A stretch of 64,000 nt of DNA. Source: Lachancea thermotolerans CBS 6340 (taxonomy: Eukaryota > Ascomycota > Saccharomycetes > Saccharomycetales > Saccharomycetaceae). Every line of letters starts with the position of its first letter. Within the stretch, counting starts at the first letter, position 1. A program made the position numbers and the translations under genes. Shown here piece by piece: positions 1-9,086 of this stretch. Location of the stretch: the NCBI RefSeq assembly GCF_000142805.1, contig NC_013082.1:1178001-1242000 (forward strand), written 5' to 3'. The notes under the pieces are model-generated. The model saw nothing but the letters and a program-made list of their open reading frames with translations. It was not told the DNA's origin and did no database searches.

Positions 1-1556
1 ATTCAGAGGAGGAGTTCCAGCACGAAAATGCGGCGGACAAGAGACGTCGGTTGGCCAAACAGTACCTGGAAAATTTAAAGGCAGATGCCAACGAAGTAGT
101 TCTGCAGGGCGAAGCTCGCGTACAGGAGGATGAAGCGCAGATCAGCGATTATAACAACTTTGATGCACGCGATCTCGACCGCGAAATTGTCGCCTCAAGA
201 TTGAAGCAGGACGTCGCGGAGCAGCACGGCCGAATCTATCGTTTTATAGGTGACAAGTTGCTGATTAGCGAGGCAAAGATCTCTTTTAGCAGGGTCGGTG
301 AGAAGAATCTTACTGCAATCAGTTGCTACCAGCCCGTTATCAACAAATTCTCTCATGAGGAATCCCAGAACAAGAGCAAGGGGCGTATGTTTGCCTATAC
401 TGTGAGCAAGGACATGTCTTTAACGAAGTACGACGTGACCGATTTCAACGCGCGGCCCAAGAAACTGAAGTTCGCCAAGGGCGGCCGCCGCTTTATTCCT
501 GAAAGCAACTTCGAGTTCGAGAACACTACTGAAGGCCACTACGATGAAATTTTGACTTTAGCGGCCTCGCCGGACGGCCGCTACGTTGTCACTGGTGGGA
601 GAGACAGAAAACTGATTGTCTGGAGCACGGAGTCCTTGGCGCCAGTGAAGGTTATCCCCACCAAAGACAGAAGAGGTGAAGTTTTGTCCGTTGTCTTCCG
701 CAAGAACTCTGACCAACTCTACGCTGCATGCGCGGACTACAAGATTAGAACCTACTCTATCAATCAGTTTTCTCAACTCGAGATTTTGTATGGCCATCAG
801 GACCTTGTGGTGGGTATTTCTGCACTAGGAATGGAGAGATGCGTGACAGTTGGGTCTCGTGACCGTACCGCGATGCTTTGGAAGATCGCCGACGAGACTA
901 GGCTAACTTTTAGAGGTGGTGATGACCCGGAGAGACTTGCGAAGAAATGGATCAAACAGCATACTGAGAAGACTGAGGATGGCAGAGAGATTCCACCCAA
1001 TGACAGCGAAGTTCCCGAGTTTTACGGAGAAGGAAGCATTGACTGCGTAACGATGATAGACGACTCGCACTTCATAACAGGCTCTGATAACGGCAATATT
1101 TCCCTGTGGTCCTTGTCGAAAAAAAAGCCAGTCTTCACTGAGCGTGTTGCTCACGGTATTGTCCCACCCCCCTCTCCATTACAAATTTCGGCAGAGAAGG
1201 ACGAGGCAAAACGTGAAGCGCAACTACAAAACAAACAAATAGCACAGCCACACTGGGTGACAGCCCTGTACGCAATTCCTTACTCCAATGTCTTCATCTC
1301 AGGATCATGGGATGGGAAACTCAGGGTATGGAAAATTACCGAGAACGTGAGAGGGTTTGAACTATTAGGCGAGCTTCCTGGTTGTCACGGCGTCGTAACA
1401 CACATCCAAGCAGTCGAGAGCGGTAAGCACGGCAGAGAGACTTTTCGCGTACTTGCGAGCGTTAGCAAAGAGCATAGACTCGGTAGATGGATGACCAAAA
1501 TTCCCGGCGCAAGAAACGGGATATTTTCGGCGACAATTGAGCAAACCGGCTTCTAA
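1..1556 (+). CDS. RRP9: U3 snoRNP WD40 protein Rrp9 (5' end cut by window)
   Basis: Rrp9 (human U3-55K) binds the box B/C region of U3 snoRNA and works in the nucleolus in early 18S pre-rRNA processing. The frame is open from base 3 with no stop, and its first residues (SEEEFQHENAADKRRRLAKQ) fit the interior of an Rrp9 N-terminal part, so the true start lies before the window. About 517 codons are present; the S. cerevisiae protein has roughly 570. WD-type repeats run from about window residue 180 onward, with recognisable strands such as GGRDRKLIVWS, GSRDRTAMLW, GSDNGNISLWS and GSWDGKLRVW. The sequence ends at a TAA at 1554-1556. The MEP-type gene next to it is the same neighbour as in S. 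cerevisiae (YPR137W-YPR138C), which supports the call. Confidence 0.95.
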   Translation, partial: SEEEFQHENAADKRRRLAKQYLENLKADANEVVLQGEARVQEDEAQISDYNNFDARDLDREIVASRLKQDVAEQHGRIYRFIGDKLLISEAKISFSRVGEKNLTAISCYQPVINKFSHEESQNKSKGRMFAYTVSKDMSLTKYDVTDFNARPKKLKFAKGGRRFIPESNFEFENTTEGHYDEILTLAASPDGRYVVTGGRDRKLIVWSTESLAPVKVIPTKDRRGEVLSVVFRKNSDQLYAACADYKIRTYSINQFSQLEILYGHQDLVVGISALGMERCVTVGSRDRTAMLWKIADETRLTFRGGDDPERLAKKWIKQHTEKTEDGREIPPNDSEVPEFYGEGSIDCVTMIDDSHFITGSDNGNISLWSLSKKKPVFTERVAHGIVPPPSPLQISAEKDEAKREAQLQNKQIAQPHWVTALYAIPYSNVFISGSWDGKLRVWKITENVRGFELLGELPGCHGVVTHIQAVESGKHGRETFRVLASVSKEHRLGRWMTKIPGARNGIFSATIEQTGF

Positions 1557-2380
1557 TCCGAGCCGTCATTATAGCATAATAAGATAGCATGTAAGATAGC
1601 AACAGATTTTCGACTGAAAGGGCAAACCTTAACATGAGACAGGTTCAGACATTTCCTAGCGCGCTTCTATGATGGGACTATCAGCTCGAGTTAATAGTGT
1701 TACAAGAAGGTTTTTCAGAAGCTGCTAGTAAGTATGCACCTTCGGTAGGGATGGTTTTGACAAGCTGCAGCAAGCTGAAAATTATTTTGTCGATGCCGTC
1801 GCACCGAAGAGCGCTTGGGGCATTCAAGATATGAGTGGTTTCTTGCCAGCGCGGAAGATGAAAGGCTGCAAGCTCTGAAAGAGAAGCATTGAGTTTCCGC
1901 CCAGGTTGAGGCACCCGTGAATGAGTTGGGTATCACCAATAAAGCATTAGAAAGGGTGTAAATTAGATATTGTTACAGCGGGTTCGCAAATTATCGAATA
2001 CGTTTTCCGGCCCAGTAGCAGACTGAAAATAGATGAATTCAGTATTTCTGCTTGATCAAAATGAAAACAAGAGCGCTCTACGCTATACTAAGTAGGTACG
2101 AACTTCCGTTAAAGCGAAAACTCGGTTTGTTGGCTTGAGAGCATTCAGGCCAAAAGTGTAGATGTACCTCCCAGGCGGGGCCTTTATAGCCAAGCAGCAT
2201 AACCATTGGTTTGTTTCTAAAGTTTACACATGCAAATTTGAATGGCAGAACCAGTATGTCAGCTCTAGGCGCGGATTTTTGATGGGAGATGGGTACAACT
2301 CCTACAGTTGTGTTCTTCCTAATGTTCAGCGCTTTACTTTGCCAACTTTAGAGACAGACGAATGCAAAAAAACAAGAAAT
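1557..2380. other. intergenic, no gene seen
   Basis: This holds the 3' flank of RRP9 and the flank of the tRNA-His gene. Short open frames on both strands show no recognisable protein and overlap one another. I see no repeat or LTR remnant. Confidence 0.6.
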
Positions 2381-2451
2381 GCCATTTCCTAGAATCGAAC
2401 CAGGGTTTCGTCGGCCACAACGACGTGTACTAACCACTATACTAAAATGGC
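2381..2451 (-). tRNA. tH(GUG): tRNA-His (GUG)
   Basis: The minus strand gives a complete cloverleaf beginning GCCATTT and ending AAATGGC, which pair as a seven-base acceptor stem. The anticodon loop reads TTGTGGC (anticodon GTG). The B box is GGTTCGATTC. It is nearly identical to the yeast cytoplasmic tRNA-His. The G at position -1 is added after transcription in eukaryotes and need not be encoded. A run of seven A at 2365-2371 becomes a T-run on the transcribed strand and serves as the Pol III terminator. No intron. Confidence 0.97.
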
Positions 2452-3594
2452 AACTGTTATGGTATGGCAATAATTCCTAAATTTATAACCTTTGTTACTT
2501 ATCAGATGCATGCTAACCAATAGGTGGAGCAAGTTGAAAAGCTGAGACATGCGACGGAAACTGAAACACCTTGATGTTTGACAGCTTATCCCTGGGTCGG
2601 AATTGAATTGACTCAAAAGTTGGCCACACCTCATCAATTGTGATGCCCGTATCGCCCATGAGTGAAACGAGAAAGCATTGGCAAAAATAAACTACAATGC
2701 CTAAGCATTAAGTTCAAAAGCAAATAAGAATTTGAGCCTTTAGCTTTCCTGAGGTTTCGGCCCCTTGACTTTAGCCTTTGACGAATCATCTTTGAAACCT
2801 GTCACATTTATCGCGAACTTTGCACTCAAAGGTTTAATTTTTATGTTTAGTTCTTTCGAGAGGTTATTGAGAGACTACCTAAAAACAACAGCAACAAAAT
2901 GACAGAATTTACTCATAACAGACATTAACTCAATGTGCGCCGCGACTTACTTTAAAAGTTACGCCACAGTCCTTCTGTATGGTATAAAGACTATAAAATG
3001 CTTATCTCTCAGCTTCCTTGACGCTTGGTACTAATATTCAGAAAAAAACTAGACTTAAGCGCTGTGAGTAATAAAACTTGCCCTTAGACCTTTTACCAAC
3101 TTTCTTCAAACAAAAAAGCAACTGATAGAGTGTTTTCTGATCTGGGGTTCGAAAGAAGGGCTTGAGAGGTTTTCACACAATGGCGTTGATCAAGCATGTT
3201 GGTCCATGTTTATTCAAGGAACGGTGTTGTATCCTTATCTGGAGCCCCGAACTGTAAGGAATGATCAGCTGAAAGGAACCAAGCCAATCAACCAGAATTT
3301 TTTTCGAGAGACCTTGCCTCCGACCGCCTCCCTTTCAATTAATTCTGGTAAAGTTTGAGCTTAGCCGTAAACACACTTCTGGAATTCTCGAGACGGTTGC
3401 CCGTTATCAAGCGATTGTGCTTTTAGGATACCATCCCTGAAGACACTAACCCATTTTGGCAACCCTTTTTGAGCTTCGCGGTTCTTTATCCATGTTCTCA
3501 GTAGAGTTAGTCCCTCGTTATCAGCTCCAATGTGAAAGGAAGAGTTAAAGGGCCTAGATATGTACACTGAATTTTTGTCACCGCATCAAGAAAG
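2452..3594. other. intergenic between two tRNA genes, no protein gene seen
   Basis: AT-rich spacer of about 1.1 kb. It holds an exact match to the S. cerevisiae ARS consensus at 2839-2849 (see findings). I looked for solo LTRs, common near yeast tRNA genes, and saw no paired TG...CA ends or other remnant. Confidence 0.5.
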
Positions 3595-3668
3595 GACTTC
3601 GTGGCCAAGCTGGTTAAGGCGTGCGACTGTTAATCGCAAGATCGTGAGTTCAATCCTCACCGAGGTCG
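3595..3668 (+). tRNA. tN(GUU): tRNA-Asn (GUU)
   Basis: Complete 74-base cloverleaf. The acceptor arms GACTTCG and CGAGGTC pair with one G-T wobble, followed by discriminator G. The D arm carries GGCCAAGCTGGTTAAGGC, the anticodon loop is CTGTTAATC (anticodon GTT), and the T arm has GTTCAATCC. It differs from the yeast tRNA-Asn at only a few positions. A T-run at about 3675-3682 is the Pol III terminator. No intron. Confidence 0.97.
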
Positions 3669-3850
3669 AAATATATTTTTTTTGCTAAAATTTCTGTTTG
3701 AAGCCTTAGTTCATTAGTCCATGAAATGAAACTGCAAAAACTAGCACTAGCAACGGGGTAAAAACCGCAGGGGTATGAATATCAGCAGAAAGCGTCTATT
3801 TGTGAATATACATATGGACTGAGTTGATGAATGCAATACTTGTGGCATAT

Positions 3851-3866
3851 TATATATATATATATG
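3851..3866. repeat. TA dinucleotide microsatellite
   Basis: A short run of alternating T and A lies 30 bases beyond the stop codon of the MEP gene. It is probably part of its AT-rich 3' processing signal. Confidence 0.7.
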
Positions 3867-3895
3867 GTTTATGCAGGTTTGTGTTGGCCACAAGT

Positions 3896-5257
3896 TCATG
3901 GCTTCTCCCCCTGGGGATGTGAATCGTTGTCCTCCGATAAGGACTCCGCTTTGTTGTTGACTCCCCACGAGAAATAGTCCCGTCTAACTTCGACGTAGTC
4001 ATAGGCGAACTCGCCAATCTGGTCTTCGTCCAGGCCGCGCTCCTCAGCTTCTTCAGAGGCTCGCAGCTGCAAGCCTGGGATCTTGTCGATCACGAAGCAT
4101 ATTATGGCTGTAACAGCGACACCATAGCCGAAGACCGCACCAATGTAAGCGATCTGCTTATACATTTGTTTGTAGTTGTGAGTTATCCAGCCACCACCAT
4201 GCTCTGTGGCTCCGTCCATACCAACTACCCAGTCGGCAGAGAACAATGCATTGAAAAAAAGTCCTACAACACCGGCGATGCCGTGCTCCGCTAGGATATC
4301 CATAGAGTCATCGACTTTCAGGTAGTACTTTATCTTAGTGGAGAAGTTGCAAACGATTCCTGCCACGATACCTTGGATAACAGATCCATATAAGGTGATG
4401 CAACCGGAACTAGGGGTAGCAGCCACCAAACCGCAGATGATGCCAGAACACATACCAACTGTAGACCATTTTTTCTCGAGTCTGAAGTCGAGCAGGCACC
4501 AGGTCATGCCGCCGACCGCGGCGCTCAAATTAGTATTCATGAACGCGTATGCGGATTTAAGATTGGGCGTCAGAGATGTGCAGGAGTTGAATCCGAGCCA
4601 GCCGAACCACAGCAGAGATGTACCCAGGGTGACCATGGAGACATTGTGTGGCCTGAAGTTTATCAACAGGCTCTCCTTACGCTTGCCGAGAAACGCTGAG
4701 TAGACAAAGCCGCCAGCACTGGATAGAATCTCGACCGGCCCACCGCCGGCCCAGTCAAGAACACCCCACCTATAGGCCCACCCGTCGCTCGCCCAAATCC
4801 AGTATGTGACAGGGCAATACACGAGCGTTGCAAAACAGAATAAAAACACCATGTGTGGCAAAAGTCTACCTCTTTCCGCGGTACAACCTGCGATAATGCT
4901 GAGAGTGACGCACATGAACAGCCCCTGGAACGCCGCAAACGCAATCTCCGGGTACTCGCTGTCCTCTGAGGCTTTGCCGTAGACATTACGGAACCCGAAC
5001 GAGTCCAGGTTGCCGATAAACTTGTGGTTGTGGGACGTTTTCGAAAACGCCAGAGAGTAGCCCCAGAAGTACCACTGAACCATGCCGACGAGCGCGGCCA
5101 TGAGTACCGCCCATATCTGGGCCAGCGCCGACTTTCTGCGCGTCAGCCCCGAGTACAGGAAGCCCAGCCCCGGTACCATCACGAACACGAGCGCCGCGCC
5201 CACTAGTATAAACGCTACCGTCGCGGGTTCGTAAGTCTCCTCCCAAAGCTGACCCAT
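3896..5257 (-). CDS. MEP1: ammonium permease, Mep1/Mep3 type
   Basis: Ammonium transporter of the Amt/Mep/Rh family, plasma membrane, 453 residues. The protein has about 11 hydrophobic segments and signature stretches such as VPGLGFLYSGLTRRKSA, WYFWGYSLAFS and DWAGGGPVEILSS. At the first twin-His position it has Glu (VEIL), as in S. cerevisiae Mep1 and Mep3, while Mep2 has His; the second His is present (LAEHGIAG). This places it with the high-capacity Mep1/Mep3 group. It stands for both YGR121C and YPR138C, and lies between RRP9 (YPR137W) and the YGR122W homologue. The ATG at 5257 is followed at once by conserved sequence. A GATA-factor tandem site about 340 bases upstream suggests nitrogen catabolite control. 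Confidence 0.95.
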   Translation of the reverse strand: MGQLWEETYEPATVAFILVGAALVFVMVPGLGFLYSGLTRRKSALAQIWAVLMAALVGMVQWYFWGYSLAFSKTSHNHKFIGNLDSFGFRNVYGKASEDSEYPEIAFAAFQGLFMCVTLSIIAGCTAERGRLLPHMVFLFCFATLVYCPVTYWIWASDGWAYRWGVLDWAGGGPVEILSSAGGFVYSAFLGKRKESLLINFRPHNVSMVTLGTSLLWFGWLGFNSCTSLTPNLKSAYAFMNTNLSAAVGGMTWCLLDFRLEKKWSTVGMCSGIICGLVAATPSSGCITLYGSVIQGIVAGIVCNFSTKIKYYLKVDDSMDILAEHGIAGVVGLFFNALFSADWVVGMDGATEHGGGWITHNYKQMYKQIAYIGAVFGYGVAVTAIICFVIDKIPGLQLRASEEAEERGLDEDQIGEFAYDYVEVRRDYFSWGVNNKAESLSEDNDSHPQGEKP

Positions 5258-6776
5258 TTTGCGAGAAATCTGACAACTTCGAGGGAAATGCTCAGCCTTG
5301 GATCTCGTTTACGCCCTGCCTGCCATTCCAAAGTACCCATTTTTGAAAATCTTTCTCTTATAGTACACCTAGCAGAGTCGCGACTTCCTTCCCACTCGCA
5401 TCTCGACGCCGGCGCATGCAGACGCCTTCCGGGGTCACCCAGCCTAATCTAGGCATCGTAGGAACATACGACCGCTTGCCGATGAGCCACCAACCGCAGC
5501 AAACACTGCTCCCAGAGACCCTGTAAAGAGAAAACAATAATTCTCTTCCAAGTTAGCCGGCCAAGCTTACTCTACCGCCGGCCTGCCATTTGGCTTTGAT
5601 AAGATAAGAACAATCGCCGCCCCTTGGCTACCAATGGAAAGGCGAGCACGGCGCTGGAACGCATTTTTGACGCTTGCCTCTGCAGCTTTTCGCGCAACAT
5701 TCTCCAATAGCAAGCCCTGCTTTTTTTTTTGTCGTTTTTCCCGCCAGATATCATTTCCGTCCCGTACGCACCCTACGCCGCATCGCGGGAGCGAATTTCC
5801 TTCCAGTCGGAAGATGCCTTGCGTTGCCCCGGGACTGAGGCTGCGTGGGCTACCAAAAAAACATGCACGTGATCGGACATATCGCATCAAGAGCATGTGA
5901 CAAATGATCACGTGCAAATAGCTCTCAATCGATTGGATCCTTTTGTACGGAGATCGCGCTCGCGCCGTCTCCAACAGCGCCAGGGGCAACTAGCCGCCCA
6001 CACGCAAGGCGACATTGAGAGCGAGCGAGAAGTCCCCTCGAAGTGCCGGAGGGCGAGCAAACAAGCGTTGCGATTTCTCAGCTACGTGCACCCTCCGCGC
6101 CCCCGTGTTGACACGCTGCACCGCTCGCTAAGCATTTTCTGACAATAAGAAGTCTGCACTTTGAGGGCTAGCCGAAGCTTGACGCCACCCAGGTGGGATC
6201 CATGGCAAAATATTAGCTTCTTATAACTGCAACGGACGCGACACACCGGCAGCTTTGTTGCAGGGGATAGCGACAGAATGCCAAGAAAGCTCTTATCTCC
6301 CGACATTTTGGACGCGCGTCTTATATACCCGATGTCATTACATACGGAGATAGGCTTGAGGTTTATCGAGCGCTGCCTGCGCTCGCGTAGCGCTTCGGAA
6401 GCTTTGGACCGCTTGCGATAAGCACACCGACGGGCTTAGACTGTTTGATGGCTTCTTTAATGCGCGTGCTCGGGATTGGTCCTTTTAGTAATGCTACGTA
6501 AGGCTCGGGGAGATGCGGGTTGGCGTTAGCAGAGGTTGAACGTAGGAAAAATAGACAGTTTCATGGGGCGCCTCCTTCGATAATTAAGGGCCGGTGTTTC
6601 TTAGTAGTCGATCCAGAATGCGAGGAGCAGTGGCGACACAGCGAACAAAAACAGCGCACTATGCCTCCGGACACGCTAGGCATGCAAACATCGTAAACAA
6701 CATCGCTGTATAATGGAACAAGCATTACAAGAGTTGTACTCAGTGCACGCCGTCTCTTAGTCACTACCAACGAAAC
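5258..6776. other. divergent promoter region of MEP and the PalC-type gene
   Basis: A 1.5-kb spacer without a supportable gene. It holds GATAAG motifs (5598-5608, 6417-6422, and reverse at 6292-6297) and two CACGTG boxes (5866-5871, 5909-5914). The short open frames in its GC-rich part lack similarity to anything I know. The length is typical for a regulated nitrogen gene. Confidence 0.5.
5598..5608 (+). promoter_or_regulatory. tandem GATAAG (Gln3/Gat1-type) site
   Basis: Two overlapping GATAAG motifs (GATAAGATAAG) lie about 340 bases upstream of the MEP start. Paired GATAAG elements are the known binding sites of GATA activators Gln3/Gat1 and repressor Dal80 in nitrogen catabolite repression, and MEP genes are classic targets. 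Function here is inferred. Confidence 0.6.
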
Positions 6777-8012
6777 ATGGTAATGGTACATATAATTAGC
6801 ACCTCTAGTTGTCGCTTTGAGGGTCCCTGGCCTCAGCTCGGCAGCTCACCGATGCTAGTTCTCCATGAGCTACCTCTTCAAATTCCAGCGGGGACGCAGC
6901 TCTCTCCGGAGCTGTCGCTGCTTCGCCAGGATGCCTCCAGAGCAGTTGAGAGTGGGTCCGACACCTCAGCCATGAATAAATTCGATGTCCATCTCCAATT
7001 CGCGAGCGCGCTCCTAAAGAGCCACGCGATTTTCCCGGACACTGAGCTGGAAGAGCTGATCTGCATTGCCGTGGTAAATATGGCTTTCTTTTGTCAGCAA
7101 TCATGCGAGCGCCTTGTACGGAAAGCGTATTTAGAGGGCTCGAAGGAGGCATGGGCCAGCAGCGGCCAATACAACAAAAAAGCGATCGGGCTGCTAAAGT
7201 TTTTGGTTAGTTCCAGAATTGCAAGCACTACGTCGCTTTTGGGTATGGTTCAGACCTATATAAAGTGCTGGACACTCTCCCAGCAGCTGAGCGTCGTGAT
7301 ATTTTCTCTCTCCAAGCTGAGGTCGCAGATATGCGGCAGCAGCAAAGCTGACGTGGACCGCTACGAAAGACTTCTAGGATTTCAAGAATCTGATATCAAG
7401 GACTTAGCCAAAGCAAGCCTCCTTTACGCACGATTGTGTATTGGCTGCCGGGAAACCTGTTCCCAGCTCGCAAACACAAGCCTTTCAAGTCTTTGCGAGC
7501 CCCTTTGTCGCTACCTTGATGCGTTGACCTTCGTGTTAATGTCGCTAGACTGCTACAGAAATGACGAGTGCGGAAAAGCGATTGGAATGCTCGAAGCTGC
7601 GACTGATTGCCTCGCCAAGGGCCTGATATCCAACAAACAGCTAAAGTTAATCCAGGAAACTAAAAAACTCAAAGGTAAAATTGCTTCTAAGTTCAGAGAG
7701 CTCAAGTCTGAAGGCTCGAAGCTGCAAACTAAAATCAAACTCTTCAAACGGTCAACTCCGATAGAGCGAGGAGAACTACATCCATTCTTACAATCTACTC
7801 TTGAAGATTTTATCATCCCTCTGGTGATGCTGCTGCACCACCGATATGTTAACACTAACGACAAAGTATTTTTTCAGCCAGTTGTCAATCAGCGGGAAGA
7901 ACTAACACATAGTTGGCCCCAAGGAAAGACACCGGAGTTGGTTGGTACTGCTTGGTTTTTTGATGGCGAACAGTTAAAAGAGAATTCCCCCGTCAACTCA
8001 GAGTATTTTTGA
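6777..8012 (+). CDS. YGR122W: PalC/BRO1-domain-like protein, YGR122W homologue
   Basis: Probable orthologue of S. cerevisiae YGR122W, itself proposed as the counterpart of Aspergillus PalC in the Rim101/Pal alkaline-pH signalling pathway, where it works with ESCRT-III (Snf7) on endosomes. The encoded 411 residues are largely helical with no membrane segment, as expected for a BRO1-like fold. I assign it mainly by length (S. cerevisiae about 400) and by its place beside the MEP1-type gene (YGR121C). The start is uncertain: three in-frame ATGs exist (6777, 6783, 6852). The third, giving MLVLHELPLQIP, begins where a BRO1 domain would and may be the true one. The gene ends 16 bases before the convergent LOA1 gene. 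Confidence 0.8.
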   Translation: MVMVHIISTSSCRFEGPWPQLGSSPMLVLHELPLQIPAGTQLSPELSLLRQDASRAVESGSDTSAMNKFDVHLQFASALLKSHAIFPDTELEELICIAVVNMAFFCQQSCERLVRKAYLEGSKEAWASSGQYNKKAIGLLKFLVSSRIASTTSLLGMVQTYIKCWTLSQQLSVVIFSLSKLRSQICGSSKADVDRYERLLGFQESDIKDLAKASLLYARLCIGCRETCSQLANTSLSSLCEPLCRYLDALTFVLMSLDCYRNDECGKAIGMLEAATDCLAKGLISNKQLKLIQETKKLKGKIASKFRELKSEGSKLQTKIKLFKRSTPIERGELHPFLQSTLEDFIIPLVMLLHHRYVNTNDKVFFQPVVNQREELTHSWPQGKTPELVGTAWFFDGEQLKENSPVNSEYF

Positions 8013-8028
8013 CCCAGTTTCATTCAAG

Positions 8029-8961
8029 CTAGCGTCTGCGGCTGCCGTATTCCACTGCAAATTTCATCTTGGATTCAGTGTTTAACTCCTTGCCGACAAG
8101 TTTGAACTTATCGCCCCCACATAAAGCTACTCTGGTTTTCTCGAGGTCGCGCCCCAAGGGCTCGCTGATTCTGCACTTGTAGGTCACACCTTGAGAAGAT
8201 GCACGAGCAAGATACCTCCATGCGCCGATGCGGAGAGGCGTAGTTAGAGAACTGTTGATCTTGATGTGGATGGCGCGGACCTCTGCGTCCCGTGAGGCCG
8301 TGCTAGTGAGCGTCTTTACAGAGCTAGAGGATCCCACGGCTGGTTCTCCAAGAAACTCATTCCAAAATTGCTGGGTTACCACAAACGGCAGCACACTTTT
8401 GCCGTTTGAAGTCGTTCCTTCAGCGAAGACATAAGTCACATAATTTGATAACTCCATAGCACTCTTTATCTCCTGGAAATCGTGCTGGGCGGAGCCCCAT
8501 GTTGATCCGCCGAGCGTAAATTGAACTATCTCCCAAAAATTCAAGCGATATAGCGACGCAGTCTTCCTTTGAGGCTTGGGAACGCAAAAGGCAACCGGTC
8601 CCCGCGCTATGAACCACAGCACCAAGGGATCCAGCGGGCTTGTGTAGTTGACAATGTAGACTTTGCCTTTGCTGGGCATAAATTGAGGTCCTTGCTTTCT
8701 GCTTTTCACGCCTTGAACACTAACTTGAAGATTCCACCCAAATATCATCTTAATTGCTACTTTACACAGCGGGTGGTAAGCAGGCGTCCATTTCAGCAGC
8801 AAGGCCACCAAAACAATTGGTGAAGCTAGGACCAGCTTTAGCACGAAACTTATGCCACCAAGGAAGCCCTTCAAGCCTTTCTCTTGAGCCAAGGGAGGCG
8901 GAGTAGGTATAAAAGGGGCAATTCCGGTTCCTTTATCTCTCCAATTGGTGAACTTTTCCAT
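8029..8961 (-). CDS. LOA1: lysophosphatidic acid acyltransferase Loa1
   Basis: Loa1 (YPR139C) is an ER and lipid-droplet acyltransferase that makes phosphatidic acid from lysophosphatidic acid with preference for oleoyl-CoA. The 310-residue protein opens with MEKFTNWRDKGTGIAPF, nearly the S. cerevisiae N-terminus, which fixes the start at 8961. A hydrophobic stretch lies at about residues 32-60. The acyltransferase blocks are NYTSPLD (about 105-111) and FAEGTTSNGKSVLPF (about 178-192). The usual catalytic His of the NHxxxxD block is Tyr here (codon at 8644-8646); as far as I recall the S. cerevisiae protein lacks this His too. It is divergent from TAZ1 across 125 bases. Confidence 0.92.
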   Translation of the reverse strand: MEKFTNWRDKGTGIAPFIPTPPPLAQEKGLKGFLGGISFVLKLVLASPIVLVALLLKWTPAYHPLCKVAIKMIFGWNLQVSVQGVKSRKQGPQFMPSKGKVYIVNYTSPLDPLVLWFIARGPVAFCVPKPQRKTASLYRLNFWEIVQFTLGGSTWGSAQHDFQEIKSAMELSNYVTYVFAEGTTSNGKSVLPFVVTQQFWNEFLGEPAVGSSSSVKTLTSTASRDAEVRAIHIKINSSLTTPLRIGAWRYLARASSQGVTYKCRISEPLGRDLEKTRVALCGGDKFKLVGKELNTESKMKFAVEYGSRRR

Positions 8962-9086
8962 TGATCTCGTTAGTACACCTTGCCATCGTTAAATCTTCAA
9001 AAATTGTAATTTTGAATGCTTAATCAAGAATAATTGGATTAAAAAGTCTGCAAAGAAAGCTCAAAAAAGGTCAGGGTTATAAGCCG

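Noticed and set aside
3061-3170. GGGGTTCGAAAG stretch as a possible tRNA B box
   Set aside because: No matching acceptor, D or anticodon arms around it.
2452-3594. Possible LTR remnants near the tRNA genes
   Set aside because: No paired ends, target duplication or recognisable element sequence seen.
5567-5989. 140-codon frame upstream of the MEP gene
   Set aside because: Overlaps GATA and E-box promoter elements; several frames of similar length on both strands; no recognisable protein.
8966-8972. TACTAAC branchpoint-like sequence just upstream of LOA1 on the minus strand
   Set aside because: Only five bases before the ATG, and the N-terminus already matches the family, so an intron is not needed; a 5' splice site is not apparent.
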